A stretch of 50,871 nt of DNA from Pseudomonadota bacterium (GCA_021845805.1 JAJZVD010000024.1:1-50871), one strand, 5' to 3'. Positions 25,427 to 33,776 are shown, counted from the stretch's first letter. Notes: generated from the sequence alone by a model not told the origin. A program made the numbers and translations.

Positions 25427-25506
25427 GGGTGCGCAATGAATGCGCACCCTACCTGTTGCGATGGTGTCGCGGCATACCCCGTAGGGTGCGCCTTCATTGC
25501 GCAGCC
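25427..25506. repeat. Inverted pair of REP-like palindromes
   Basis: Two copies of a 23-nt near-palindrome face each other: 25427-25449 (perfect 8-bp arms GGGTGCGC and GCGCACCC) and 25484-25506 (same arms with one mismatch). Read in the same direction, both have a GTAGGGTGCGC head and a TTCATTGCGCA body. They lie between convergent genes and can fold singly or together as one long stem, a bidirectional terminator or mRNA stabiliser. GTAGGGTGCGC-type palindromes are widespread REP elements in Proteobacteria. Confidence 0.8.
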
Positions 25507-25521
25507 GATGGGCCACGCCCC

Positions 25522-26649
25522 TCAGCTCGATTCCAGATACGACCGGCCCAGCCGGGCCTGCTTCATCGCCAGCCCCAGCAGGTGGAAGGCATTGACCGAC
25601 GAGAAGCCGCGCGCGCGGTTGGCGGCGCCGAATTCGAACAGCGTGCGCTGCTGGAAGAACAGGAACTGGTAGGCGTCGCGCAGGCGGGTGGTCTTGTCCC
25701 AGATGTGGGTAGCCTCGGACCCCGCGCCGTTCACCTCGATCAGGTGGAAGTTGCGCCCGGCCTTCAGGTCTTCCAGGCTGTCATAGCGCACGTCGAAGCG
25801 GCCGAAGTAGAATTCCGGCATCCCCTGCGAGATGGCGTCGAACCGCTCTTCCATCTCGCGGGTGATATGCTTGCGGCCGTCCTGGAAGATCGCACCGCGG
25901 CAGTGGTTTCCGGTGAAGACCAGCGGAAAGATCTCGCCCGGCTCCAGCACCCGATCCTTCTGGCTGGCGTGGCGGGCCAGGTAGATGTCCTTGATCTTGC
26001 CCGCGCGGGGGTCGGCCTCGATCAGCTGTTCCAGCGTCGAGGCACCGTCGCCCACCACTTCGGGGAACAGCTTCAGCGTGACCGAGACGATGCGCCCCTT
26101 CGGCTCGCCCGGGGCGCGGATGTAGAAGATGCCCGCCTCGTTCCGGGCGGTAATCAGCTTCTGGAAGATGATCCGTTCGCGCCGGGGGAAGTTGGTCAGG
26201 TAGTGATCGAGGTCGGCCACCGTGCGCACGATCCGCACGCCCGCGCCGCGGCAGCCGATGTCGGGCTTGGCGACGAAGGGAAACTCGATCCCCGCGGTTT
26301 CCAGCGCGGCCAGCGCCTGCGGCAGGTCGGCCGAGGGTGCGCCCGAGGCCGTGCCGACCGAGAAGCAGGTATAGGGCGCGACCCAGCGGTTCCCCTCGCG
26401 GCCAAGCTGGGACAGGATCTCGAACTTCGATTCGCCCACCAGCCCGCCGGCCTGCATGCCGGGGTTGGCCAGCGTCGGCAGCGTGATCGACCGGTAGCGC
26501 ACGGCAAGCCCGACCCATTGCAGGATCATGGGGATGTAGAAGAACCGGGCGGGCCACAGCTCGAATGCGGAAAAGGCCGCGTCGGGGGCGGCGTCACGGT
26601 CCAGCAGGCGGCGCATCCAGGCGCGGGGGTCGAGTGCCGATGGGTTCAT
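25522..26649 (-). CDS. ATP-grasp domain protein (D-Ala-D-Ala ligase-like)
   Basis: Protein of 375 residues with an ATP-grasp fold. FPFVAKPDIGCRGAGVRIV is the ATP-binding loop with its lysine, FQKLITARNEAGIFYIRAPGEPKGRI and GEIFPLVFTGNHCRGAIFQDGR follow, and FGRFDVRYDSLEDLKAGRNFHLIEVNGAGSEATHIWD holds the acidic and asparagine Mg ligands (D-x-R and E-x-N). The N-terminal 100 residues (FELWPARFFYIPMILQWVGLAVRYRS) contain a hydrophobic stretch seen in a proteobacterial group of membrane-associated ATP-grasp proteins. It probably joins a carboxylate to an amine, but no substrate is known. Its start overlaps the dedA stop by 4 nt, so the two are co-translated. Confidence 0.72.
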   Translation of the reverse strand: MNPSALDPRAWMRRLLDRDAAPDAAFSAFELWPARFFYIPMILQWVGLAVRYRSITLPTLANPGMQAGGLVGESKFEILSQLGREGNRWVAPYTCFSVGTASGAPSADLPQALAALETAGIEFPFVAKPDIGCRGAGVRIVRTVADLDHYLTNFPRRERIIFQKLITARNEAGIFYIRAPGEPKGRIVSVTLKLFPEVVGDGASTLEQLIEADPRAGKIKDIYLARHASQKDRVLEPGEIFPLVFTGNHCRGAIFQDGRKHITREMEERFDAISQGMPEFYFGRFDVRYDSLEDLKAGRNFHLIEVNGAGSEATHIWDKTTRLRDAYQFLFFQQRTLFEFGAANRARGFSSVNAFHLLGLAMKQARLGRSYLESS

Positions 26650-27248
26650 TCCTGTCCGTCCTTGCCGCTGAAGCGGCGTGCCTGGCGCCGGGCGATATAC
26701 TGGCTGATCCCGAGAAAGGCAGCAACCACGGCGATACCGATGGGCCAGCGCCAGGCTCCGAATTGGGTCATGATCACGTGTCCCGCCCCAAGCGCGAAGG
26801 TGAACAACAGCGATGTCCAGATCAAGGTAGCGACGATTACCGCCAAGGCAAAGCGGATAAACGACATTCCCAGAAATCCGCAGGCGGTGTAGGTCGGAAG
26901 CCTCGCCCCCGGCAGGAACCGGACCGAGATCACCGCGCCGATCAGCCGGGTGTTCAGCCAGTCTTGCATCCCCCGCGCGCGGTCGGTCGCCACCCAGCGG
27001 CGGGCCCAGGGGTGGCGGGCGGCAAAGCGGCCAAGCATGAACAGCCCGATGTCGCCCAGCGCGATCCCCACGAAGAGGCTGCCCAGCGCCACCGGCAGGG
27101 CGGCATGGCCGTCGGCCACAGCCAGCGCGGCCAGCACCGCCGCCGCATCCTCCAGGATGAAGCTGGACAGCACGATGCCGAAGAAGACAACAAGCGGGTT
27201 CTGCGTGCCTTCGACCAGCAGGGTCAGATCTTGCGTCAGCGCCGACAT
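26646..27248 (-). CDS. DedA-family membrane protein
   Basis: Polytopic inner-membrane protein of 200 residues (204 if the GTG at 27260 is used). The DedA/SNARE-associated features are a long N-terminal hydrophobic half (NPLVVFFGIVLSSFILEDAAAVLAALAVADG), an acidic residue within it, GDIGLFMLGRF, and the signature RFLPGARLPTYTACGFLGMSFIRF. DedA proteins are thought to flip undecaprenyl phosphate or phospholipids (for example UptA, YghB and YqjA) and support envelope integrity and proton-motive force. It is translationally coupled to the downstream ATP-grasp gene (stop/start overlap 26646-26649), which suggests a shared envelope or lipid-linked substrate. I prefer the ATG at 27248 because GGGG stands just before it. 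Confidence 0.83.
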   Translation of the reverse strand: MSALTQDLTLLVEGTQNPLVVFFGIVLSSFILEDAAAVLAALAVADGHAALPVALGSLFVGIALGDIGLFMLGRFAARHPWARRWVATDRARGMQDWLNTRLIGAVISVRFLPGARLPTYTACGFLGMSFIRFALAVIVATLIWTSLLFTFALGAGHVIMTQFGAWRWPIGIAVVAAFLGISQYIARRQARRFSGKDGQE

Positions 27249-27327
27249 GAAGCCCCGCACCCCTGCGGGCGGGCTTGCCTGACCGATGTCGCCTGCATCT
27301 GTGCCTGCCCTGCCCCGGTTCCGCCGT

Positions 27328-28101
27328 TCACGCTGGACAGGCTTTTAGCCGAGCGGGCTCCGGCGAGCAAGCCTGCGCCCCCGCGTCCCCCTGCGGCAGA
27401 AGGCCGTGACCCAGCCCGCCGCGGTCGTCGAAGACAAAGCAGCGGCCCCGCCACAGGCTTTCCGCGGGCGGAATCTGGTCCAGATAGGCCAGGATGCCGC
27501 CCTGCAGGTGAAAGACCTGTTCCACCCCATCGCCCCGCAGGAAGCTTGTCGATTTCTCGCAGCGGATGCCGCCGGTGCAGAACATCGCGATCCGCTTGCC
27601 CGCGAAGCGGTCGCGATTGGCCCGCCACCAGGCGGGAAAGTCGCGGAAGCTGGCAGTGCCGGGGTCGATGGCGCCCGCGAAGGTGCCCTCGGCCACCTCA
27701 TAGGCGTTGCGGGTGTCGATCACCGCCACGTCGGGCGCCGCGATCAGGGCGTTCCAGTCGGCGGGGGCCACATACTGGCCGGTCGCGGCGCGCGGGTCCA
27801 CCTGCGGCTGGCCCAGCGTCACGATCTCGCGCTTCAGGCGGATCTTCAGACGGCCGAAGGGCATGGTCCGGGCCCGGCTTTCCCGCGGCACAAGATCCGC
27901 GCAGCCGGGCAGCGCGCGGATATGGGCCAGCACCGCGGCAATGCCCTCGGCCGGCCCCGCGATGGTGCCGTTCAGCCCCTCGGGCGCCAGGATCAGCGTG
28001 CCGCGCACCCCTGCGGCGGTACAGGCGGCGCGCAGAGGGCCCGCCAGCGCGGCCGGATCGGCAAAGGGGGTGAAGCGGTACAGGGCGGCAACGGTCAGCA
28101 T
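27328..28101 (-). CDS. trhO: tRNA uridine(34) hydroxylase, rhodanese type
   Basis: Enzyme of 257 residues (YceA/TrhO family) that makes 5-hydroxyuridine at tRNA wobble position 34 with molecular oxygen. An N-terminal acylphosphatase-like domain (LYRFTPFADPAALAGPL, ILAPEGLNGTIAGPAEGI) is followed by a rhodanese domain (about 115-215) with the active-site loop FCTGGIRCEKSTSFL, containing the catalytic cysteine, and LQGGILAYLDQI. The ATG at 28101 marks where family similarity begins (MLTVAALYRFTP); the open frame continues upstream across the divergent pncA promoter and is not coding there. It is shorter than the E. coli protein because the C-terminal extension is small. Confidence 0.9.
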   Translation of the reverse strand: MLTVAALYRFTPFADPAALAGPLRAACTAAGVRGTLILAPEGLNGTIAGPAEGIAAVLAHIRALPGCADLVPRESRARTMPFGRLKIRLKREIVTLGQPQVDPRAATGQYVAPADWNALIAAPDVAVIDTRNAYEVAEGTFAGAIDPGTASFRDFPAWWRANRDRFAGKRIAMFCTGGIRCEKSTSFLRGDGVEQVFHLQGGILAYLDQIPPAESLWRGRCFVFDDRGGLGHGLLPQGDAGAQACSPEPARLKACPA

Positions 28102-28204
28102 GGCGGCTCTTACCCCCGCGCGGGCCCTGCGGGCAAGGGCCGGGCATTGACGCGGTGACGCCTGCAACTTAGGCAACTGCGGTAACCTTGAAAGGATGCC
28201 GGCC

Positions 28205-28813
28205 ATGCGCCCTGCCAGCGATGCCCTGATCGTGATCGACGTGCAGAACGATTTCTGCCCCGGCGGTGCGCTGGCGGTGGCGGGGGGCGATGCCATCGTG
28301 CCGCGGATCAACGCGCTGATGGCCGATTTCCCGGTCAGGGTGCTGACGCAGGATTGGCACCCGGCCGACCATGCCTCGTTCGCGGCGAACCACCCGGGCG
28401 CGACGGCGTTTTCCGAGGTGGACATGCCCTACGGCCGGCAGGTGCTGTGGCCCACCCATTGCGTGCAGGGCACGCCGGGGTCGGCGTTCCACCCGATGCT
28501 TGCGACCGACGCCGCCGACCTGATCCTGCGCAAGGGCTTCCGCGCCGCGATCGACAGCTATTCGGCGTTCTTCGAGAATGACCGGACCACGCCCACCGGG
28601 CTGGAAGGATACCTGCGAACCCGGGGGGTGACGCGGCTGACGCTCTGCGGGCTGGCCACGGATTACTGCGTGGCGTTCTCGGCGCTGGATGCGGCGCGGC
28701 TGGGGTTTGCCGTCACGGTGCTGACGGGGGCCTGCCGGGCGATCGACCTGAACGGGTCTATGGCCGCGATGGATGCCGCGATGCGCGCCGCGGGCGTGGC
28801 ACTGGAGCCCTGA
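28205..28813 (+). CDS. pncA: Nicotinamidase
   Basis: Hydrolase of 202 residues converting nicotinamide to nicotinate in NAD salvage. The catalytic triad is visible: Asp in [15 protein letters not shown], Lys in ILRKGF, and Cys in [17 protein letters not shown]. The metal site is formed by [14 protein letters not shown]. The second ATG at 28205 is the better start, with AAAGGA nine bases before it; an ATG at 28196 is in frame. pncB starts one base after its stop, so the two are translated together. A weak -35-like TTGACG (28147-28152) is the only promoter hint in the divergent gap with trhO. Confidence 0.94.
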   Translation: MRPASDALIVIDVQNDFCPGGALAVAGGDAIVPRINALMADFPVRVLTQDWHPADHASFAANHPGATAFSEVDMPYGRQVLWPTHCVQGTPGSAFHPMLATDAADLILRKGFRAAIDSYSAFFENDRTTPTGLEGYLRTRGVTRLTLCGLATDYCVAFSALDAARLGFAVTVLTGACRAIDLNGSMAAMDAAMRAAGVALEP

Positions 28814-28814
28814 G

Positions 28815-30107
28815 ATGGTCGACATTGCCACCCGCGTCTATGACCACAAATGGAAGATCGACCCGATCATCCGGTCGCTGATCGACACCGATTTCTACAA
28901 GCTGCTGATGTGCCAGTCGGTGTTCCGCAACCGGCCCGACACCACCGTCACCTTCTCGCTCATCAACCGCACCACCTCGATCCGGCTGGCCGAACTGATC
29001 GACGAGGGCGAACTGCGCGAGCAGTTGGACCATATCCGCACGCTGCGGCTGTCGCGCGGCGAAAGCACCTGGCTGCGCGGCAACACCTTCTACGGCAAGC
29101 GCCAGATGTTCCGCCCGGATTTCATGGAGTGGTTCGAGGGGCTGCAACTGCCCCCCTACCATCTGGAAAAGCGCGACGGACAGTACGAGCTGACCTTCGA
29201 GGGCAAGTGGCCCGAGGTCATGCTGTGGGAAATCCCGGCGCTGGCGGTGCTGATGGAACTGCGCTCGCGCGCGGTGCTGAAGGACATGGGGCGGTTCGAG
29301 CTTCAGGTCCTTTATGCCCGGGCGATGACGAAGCTGTGGGAAAAGGTCGAAGGGCTGCGCCGCATCTCCGACCTGAAGATCGCCGATTTCGGCACCCGGC
29401 GGCGGCATTCCTTCCTGTGGCAGGACTGGTGCGTGCAGGCGTTGCAGGAAGGGCTGGGGCAGGCCTTCATCGGCACCTCGAACTGCCTGATCGCCATGCG
29501 GCGCGAGGTCGAGGCGATCGGCACCAACGCGCACGAACTGCCGATGGTCTATGCCGCGCTGGCCGAAAGCGACGCCGAGCTGGCCGAGGCGCCCTATCGG
29601 GTGCTGGCCGACTGGCACGAGGAACACGAAGGCAACCTGCGCATCATCCTGCCCGACACCTATGGCACCGAAGGCTTCCTGGCCCATGCGCCCGACTGGC
29701 TGACCACCTGGACCGGCATCCGCATCGATTCCGGCGACCCGGTCGAGGGGGCAGAGACCGCGATCCGCTGGTGGACCGCGCGTGGTGAAGACCCGCGGCA
29801 GAAGCTGGTGATCTTTTCCGACGGGCTGGACGTGGACAGGATCGAGGAACTGCACGCCCGCTTTGCCGGGCGGGTGAAGGCCAGCTTCGGCTGGGGCACG
29901 CTTCTGACCAACGACTTCCGCGGGCTGGTGGCGGGCGACAGGCTTGCGCCGTTCAGCCTGGTGTGCAAGGCGGTGTCGGCCAACGGGCGGCCCACGGTGA
30001 AGCTGTCAGACAACCCCAACAAGGCGATGGGCCCGGCCGACGAGATCGCCCGCTACAAGCGGGTGTTCGGCGTGGGCGCGCAAACCCCGCGGGCCGTCGT
30101 GGTCTGA
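28815..30107 (+). CDS. pncB: Nicotinate phosphoribosyltransferase
   Basis: Enzyme of 430 residues converting nicotinate, PRPP and ATP to nicotinate mononucleotide. Family marks: [18 protein letters not shown] at the N-terminus, [12 protein letters not shown] (PRPP and nicotinate site, with the phosphorylated-histidine region), [46 protein letters not shown] and [25 protein letters not shown]. It lies one base after pncA and forms with it the two-step nicotinamide-to-NaMN branch of NAD salvage. No regulator gene (NrtR, NiaR or NadQ) is adjacent. Confidence 0.95.
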   Translation: MVDIATRVYDHKWKIDPIIRSLIDTDFYKLLMCQSVFRNRPDTTVTFSLINRTTSIRLAELIDEGELREQLDHIRTLRLSRGESTWLRGNTFYGKRQMFRPDFMEWFEGLQLPPYHLEKRDGQYELTFEGKWPEVMLWEIPALAVLMELRSRAVLKDMGRFELQVLYARAMTKLWEKVEGLRRISDLKIADFGTRRRHSFLWQDWCVQALQEGLGQAFIGTSNCLIAMRREVEAIGTNAHELPMVYAALAESDAELAEAPYRVLADWHEEHEGNLRIILPDTYGTEGFLAHAPDWLTTWTGIRIDSGDPVEGAETAIRWWTARGEDPRQKLVIFSDGLDVDRIEELHARFAGRVKASFGWGTLLTNDFRGLVAGDRLAPFSLVCKAVSANGRPTVKLSDNPNKAMGPADEIARYKRVFGVGAQTPRAVVV

Positions 30108-30108
30108 C

Positions 30109-30128
30109 GCGCCCCGCGCGGGGGGCGC
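30109..30128. terminator. GC hairpin between convergent pncB and kinase genes
   Basis: GCGCCCC (30109-30115) pairs with GGGGCGC (30122-30128) around a 6-nt loop, starting 2 nt after the pncB stop. There is no T-run on either side, so it is at best a weak terminator or a 3' stabilising hairpin. Confidence 0.35.
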
Positions 30129-30141
30129 AATCGCGCGGCAC

Positions 30142-31080
30142 TCAACGCCCCGCCAGAAAGGCGCGGGCACGGGACGCCGCGCGTTCGGCATAGGTGCGCA
30201 GCAGCGGCGCGCCGGGCGGCAGCCGCGGCACCGCCCAGCCGCAGGAGGCCAGGCACCGCAGCAGCACGAACAGCGGCAGATCGGCCGGGTTCAGCGGACG
30301 ATGGCGGGCGTATCCTTCGGCGGCGGCGGCCAGCAGGTCGGACCAGTGCGGCTCGATCAGGTTCTGGATCATCAGCGTGCCCAGATCGTAGGCGCGAAAG
30401 CCGTAGCCCGAATCATCGAAATCGATCAGCCGGATCGCGGCGCCGTCCAGCAGCAGGTTTTCCCGCATCAGATCGGCATGGATCAGCCCGTAATCGGCCC
30501 CGGCGGCCGCCAGCGCATCCAGCCGGCGGCGCGCCTCGGCGCGGGCGTCCTGCAGCAGCGCGGCCTCGGCGGGGGTCAGGGCTGGGTTTTCCCAGAACCG
30601 CCCCCACAGCGGAACCTCGCCCAGCAGCCCTTCGGCATCCCAGGCCGGCCGGGTGAAGCCCGGGGGCAGCGCCAGCCCATCGGTCGCCGTATGAAGGCCC
30701 GCCAGCAGCGCGCCGATCCGCGCGAAGGTGTCGGCCTGCGCGGCGGGCGTTCCGGTCAGCGGCACCCAGGCCTGGCCCAGCGGCACCCCCGGCAGCCATT
30801 CCACCACCGAGGCCAGGCGGCCGGTCGACAGCACCGCCAGCAGATCGCCCGCGCGCGTCGGCACCGGGCGCGGCACCGGCAGGCCCGCGGCGGCCAGCCC
30901 CTCGGTCCAGACCAGTTCCGACCGGATCGCGGCGGCGCTCTGGTAGCCCCTGCGGTGCAGGCGCAGGGCGGCAGGCGCGCCGCCGGGAAGGGTGACCGCA
31001 TGAACCGCGTTTTCCCGGTCGTTGACCAGGCGGGCGTCGACCGCGCCCCAGGCCGCCAGCGCCTCGGCCGCCTCGGTCAT
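30142..31080 (-). CDS. APH-type phosphotransferase (small-molecule kinase)
   Basis: Kinase of 312 residues in the aminoglycoside phosphotransferase/choline-kinase superfamily. The catalytic loop is LIHADLMRENLLLDG (Asp and Asn) and the metal site LIDFDDSGYGFRAYDL; the N-terminal lobe has AVTLPGGAPAALRLHRRGYQ. Its ATG overlaps the stop of the class III aminotransferase gene by 4 nt, so the two are translated as a pair. In mammals hydroxylysine kinase (same kinase family) works with 5-phosphohydroxylysine phospho-lyase (same aminotransferase family), and the ethanolamine-phosphate phospho-lyase is a paralogue. The pair here may therefore phosphorylate an amino-alcohol and then eliminate the phosphate. 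The substrate is not known. An antibiotic-resistance role is unlikely in this setting. Confidence 0.78.
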   Translation of the reverse strand: MTEAAEALAAWGAVDARLVNDRENAVHAVTLPGGAPAALRLHRRGYQSAAAIRSELVWTEGLAAAGLPVPRPVPTRAGDLLAVLSTGRLASVVEWLPGVPLGQAWVPLTGTPAAQADTFARIGALLAGLHTATDGLALPPGFTRPAWDAEGLLGEVPLWGRFWENPALTPAEAALLQDARAEARRRLDALAAAGADYGLIHADLMRENLLLDGAAIRLIDFDDSGYGFRAYDLGTLMIQNLIEPHWSDLLAAAAEGYARHRPLNPADLPLFVLLRCLASCGWAVPRLPPGAPLLRTYAERAASRARAFLAGR

Positions 31081-32336
31081 GCGGGCAGGGCGGCCAGCGC
31101 CGCGGCCAGCGTTTCGGCCAGATGGTCCGCATTGGCGCGGCTGAAGGGCATGGGCGGGCGCATCTTCAGGGTGCCGCCGCCGGGGCCGATCTTGTTCAGC
31201 AGGATGCCGCGGCGGCGCATCTCTTCCACCAGCGCGGCCACGAAGGCGGTGGCGGGGGTGGTGGTGCCGGGTTCCACGAACTCGACCCCGAAGAACAGCC
31301 CCGCGCCCCTGACATCCGCGATGCGCGGATGGCGAAGGCTGCGCAACTGCGCCAGCGCATGGGCGCCGACCTCGGCCGCAGTCTGCTGCAACCCCTCGTC
31401 CTCGATCACGTCCAGCGTGGCAAGGGCTGCGGCGCAAGACACCGGGTTGCCGCCAAAGGTGTTGAAATAGCCGAAGGCCTCGCGGAAGGCGGCCATCACC
31501 TGCGGCCGCGCCGCCACCGCCGCGACGGGGTGGCCATTGGCCATCGGCTTGCCCATCGTCACCACGTCGGGGGTGAACCCAAGCCATTCATGGCCCCAGA
31601 AATGGCTGCCCAGGCGGCCAAAGCCCGGCTGCACCTCGTCCGCGATCAGGATGCCGCCCGCGCGGCGCACGACCTCGACGGTGGGGGCCAGAAAGCCTGC
31701 GGGCAGCGCGGGAAACCCCTCGTTGGCGAAGAACGGACACAGGATGAGGCTGGAAAATCCATGCCCCGCCGCCTCCAGTTCCGCGATGGCGCGGGCGACA
31801 TGGGCGGCGAAGGCGGTGCCGTCGTCGGGCGCGCGCAGGGTGTCGGGGGCGGGGACAAGGCGGATGTTCGGCGGGTAACCCCCGATCGGCGGGCGGCGGG
31901 TGGACAATTGGCTGACCAGCGCCGTATTGCCGTGATAGGTGGCGTTGGTGGCGATCATGCCGGTCTTGCCGGTCACCGCCTGCCCCATCCGCAGCGCCAC
32001 GTCATTCGCCTCGGACCCGGTACAGACCAGCATCAGCGTGGTCATCTCTCCCAGCCGCGCCACCAGCCGTTCGGCATAGGTCAGGATGCCCTCGTGCAGG
32101 TAGCGGGTGTGGGTGTTCAGCGTGGCCGCCTGGCGGCAGATGGCCTCGACCACCCGGGGGTGGCAGTGACCGACATGGGGAACGTTGTTGTAGCAGTCGA
32201 GGTAGCGCCTGCCGTCGCTGTCCCACAGCCAGACCCCCTCGCCCCGCACGATTTCCACTGGCGCTTCGTAGAACGTGGGCACGTTCGGGCCCAGCACGGC
32301 GCGGCGGCGGGCAAGCAGATCGTCGGTTCGGGTCAT
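31077..32336 (-). CDS. Class III PLP enzyme, AGXT2L-like phospho-lyase or aminotransferase
   Basis: PLP enzyme of 419 residues. Signatures: YLDCYNNVPHVGHCHPRVVEA and LNTHTRYLHEGILTYAERL, which are typical of the AGXT2L (ethanolamine-phosphate/phosphohydroxylysine phospho-lyase) branch; VCTGSEANDVALRM; ILIADEVQPGFGRLGSHFWGHEW; the PLP lysine in VVTMGKPMANGHPVAAV; and FNTFGGNPVSCAAAL. It overlaps the downstream kinase gene and the upstream arfB gene by 4 nt each. Neighbourhood and sub-family motifs favour elimination of phosphate and ammonia from a phosphorylated amino-alcohol over plain transamination, but a transaminase role cannot be excluded by reading alone. Confidence 0.82.
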   Translation of the reverse strand: MTRTDDLLARRRAVLGPNVPTFYEAPVEIVRGEGVWLWDSDGRRYLDCYNNVPHVGHCHPRVVEAICRQAATLNTHTRYLHEGILTYAERLVARLGEMTTLMLVCTGSEANDVALRMGQAVTGKTGMIATNATYHGNTALVSQLSTRRPPIGGYPPNIRLVPAPDTLRAPDDGTAFAAHVARAIAELEAAGHGFSSLILCPFFANEGFPALPAGFLAPTVEVVRRAGGILIADEVQPGFGRLGSHFWGHEWLGFTPDVVTMGKPMANGHPVAAVAARPQVMAAFREAFGYFNTFGGNPVSCAAALATLDVIEDEGLQQTAAEVGAHALAQLRSLRHPRIADVRGAGLFFGVEFVEPGTTTPATAFVAALVEEMRRRGILLNKIGPGGGTLKMRPPMPFSRANADHLAETLAAALAALPA

Positions 32337-32758
32337 TCCTCGGCCTCGGTGGGGCGGGCGCGCAGCGATTTCACCGTGCCGCGCGCATCCTTGGCGGCCA
32401 GGCGGCGGCGTTGCGAGCCCAGGGTGGGGCGGGTGGCGATGCGGGCCTTGGGTGCGACCAGCGCGGCACGGATCATCTCGGTCAGCCGGTCGCGGGCCAA
32501 GGCGCGGTTGCGTTCCTGGCTGCGGGTTTCCTCGGCCCGGATGACGATGGCGCCATCCAGCGTCCAGCGGCGCCCCGCGATCCGCTTCAGCCGCGCCTTG
32601 ACGGCGGGGGTCAGGTGCGGGCTGCGTTCGGCCTCGAAGCGCAGTTCCACCGCGGTTTCCACCTTGTTCACGTTCTGCCCGCCGGGCCCGGACGAGCGCG
32701 TAAAGCTCTCGGACAGTTCCCAGTCGGCCAGGTGAACGGTGTCGGTGACGCGCAACAT
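32333..32758 (-). CDS. arfB: Alternative ribosome-rescue factor ArfB (YaeJ)
   Basis: Peptidyl-tRNA hydrolase of 141 residues that frees ribosomes stalled on truncated mRNA. The catalytic GGQ motif is in RSSGPGGQNVNKVETAVELRF, and the sequence ends in the basic tail that enters the mRNA channel (RRRLAAKDARGTVKSLRARP). It is much shorter than RF1 or RF2 and lacks codon-reading domains, as expected. The ATG at 32758 gives the standard start (LRVTDTVHLADWELSESF). It is the first gene of the leftward trio with the aminotransferase and kinase genes, joined by a 4-nt overlap; no functional reason for this pairing is known to me. Confidence 0.9.
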   Translation of the reverse strand: MLRVTDTVHLADWELSESFTRSSGPGGQNVNKVETAVELRFEAERSPHLTPAVKARLKRIAGRRWTLDGAIVIRAEETRSQERNRALARDRLTEMIRAALVAPKARIATRPTLGSQRRRLAAKDARGTVKSLRARPTEAEE

Positions 32759-32852
32759 GGCGCAAGCGTAGCGGAGCGTTCGGCAAACCGGAAGGGTCGC
32801 CGCTTGCCCCGTCGCGCGACCCCGTAGATGATCACGCAAAAGAGGAGCGTGC

Positions 32853-33758
32853 ATGGACATCCGCTGGTTGCAGGATTTTCTGGCCCTGGCCGAGCTGCGG
32901 AATTTCACCCGCGCGGCCGAATTCCGCAACCTGTCGCAGGCGGCGTTCTCGCGCCGGATCCAGTCGGTGGAACATTGGGTGGGCACCGCGCTGGTGGTCA
33001 AGGGCTCGCAGCCCGTGCGGCTGACCGAAGCGGGCGAGCAGTTCCGCGAAGGCGCACAGGGCGCGGTGGAGCGGCTGCTGGAGGCGCGCGCCTCGATCCG
33101 GGGAAACCAGTTCGAGGTGATGAGCCAGGTCCGGCTGGCGATGCCGAACGTGCTGGCCCGCAGCGAGTTCCGCCGCATCCTGGGGCTGATCGGGCCGGGG
33201 GGGAAGGCGTCGTTCTCGGTCATTGTGGGCACCACGGCCGAGGTGGTGGCCCGCTATCTGGCCGGGGATGCCGATATCCTGCTGGCGCATGACTGCCCCG
33301 CCCTGCCCAGCCACGAAAGCCTGGCCCAGCAGGATCGCCTGGTGCTGCGCGCCGACCGTTTCCTGCCCTATGCGGCCCGCAGCGCGGGGGATTTCGGCTT
33401 TCCCGGCACCCCACGCGACCCGTTTCCGCTGATCGCCTATGCCCAGCGCGCCTATTTCGCCCAGTTGTTCGAACAGGTTCTGGCCCGCGCGGGCACCCGC
33501 CCCGTCTACAAGGTGGGGGTGCAGTGCGACATGTCGGATGTTCTCAAGGAAGTGATCGTGGCGGGCTTCGGCGTGGGCTGGCTGCCGGAAAGCACCGTGG
33601 ATGCCGCCAGCGCCACCCAGATCGCCCCGGTGGGCGGGCCGGAATGGGCGCTTCCGCTGGAAATCTGCGCCTGGCGCCCCCGCCGCGCGGCCGGGCCGCC
33701 GATCGAGGCGGTCTGGCGCGCGCTGGCCGCGGCGGCCGCCCCCTCGCCCGCTGCATGA
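32853..33758 (+). CDS. LysR-family regulator next to aspA
   Basis: Transcription factor of 301 residues. The N-terminal helix-turn-helix is canonical (MDIRWLQDFLALAELRNFTRAAEFRNLSQAAFSRRIQSVE), followed by a LysR_substrate domain from about residue 90. GAGGAG stands 7 nt before the ATG. It is transcribed in the same direction as aspA, which starts 75 nt after its stop, whereas LysR genes more often diverge from their targets. The intervening DNA contains a LysR-type T-N11-A dyad in a phased array. Regulation of aspA, with an amino-acid or dicarboxylate effector, is the likely role, by inference. Confidence 0.85.
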   Translation: MDIRWLQDFLALAELRNFTRAAEFRNLSQAAFSRRIQSVEHWVGTALVVKGSQPVRLTEAGEQFREGAQGAVERLLEARASIRGNQFEVMSQVRLAMPNVLARSEFRRILGLIGPGGKASFSVIVGTTAEVVARYLAGDADILLAHDCPALPSHESLAQQDRLVLRADRFLPYAARSAGDFGFPGTPRDPFPLIAYAQRAYFAQLFEQVLARAGTRPVYKVGVQCDMSDVLKEVIVAGFGVGWLPESTVDAASATQIAPVGGPEWALPLEICAWRPRRAAGPPIEAVWRALAAAAAPSPAA

Positions 33759-33776
33759 GTTATGCAGGCTTTGCAT
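33751..33776 (+). promoter_or_regulatory. Phased TGCAT/ATGCA array before aspA (LysR-type site)
   Basis: TGCAT at 33752-33756, ATGCA at 33762-33766 and TGCAT at 33772-33776 are spaced exactly 10 bp. They make two overlapping dyads, CTGCAT-N5-ATGCAG (33751-33767) and ATGCA-N5-TGCAT (33762-33776); the second fits the LysR T-N11-A rule. The first copy includes the T of the lysR stop codon. The aspA start is 57 bp downstream. Confidence 0.6.
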
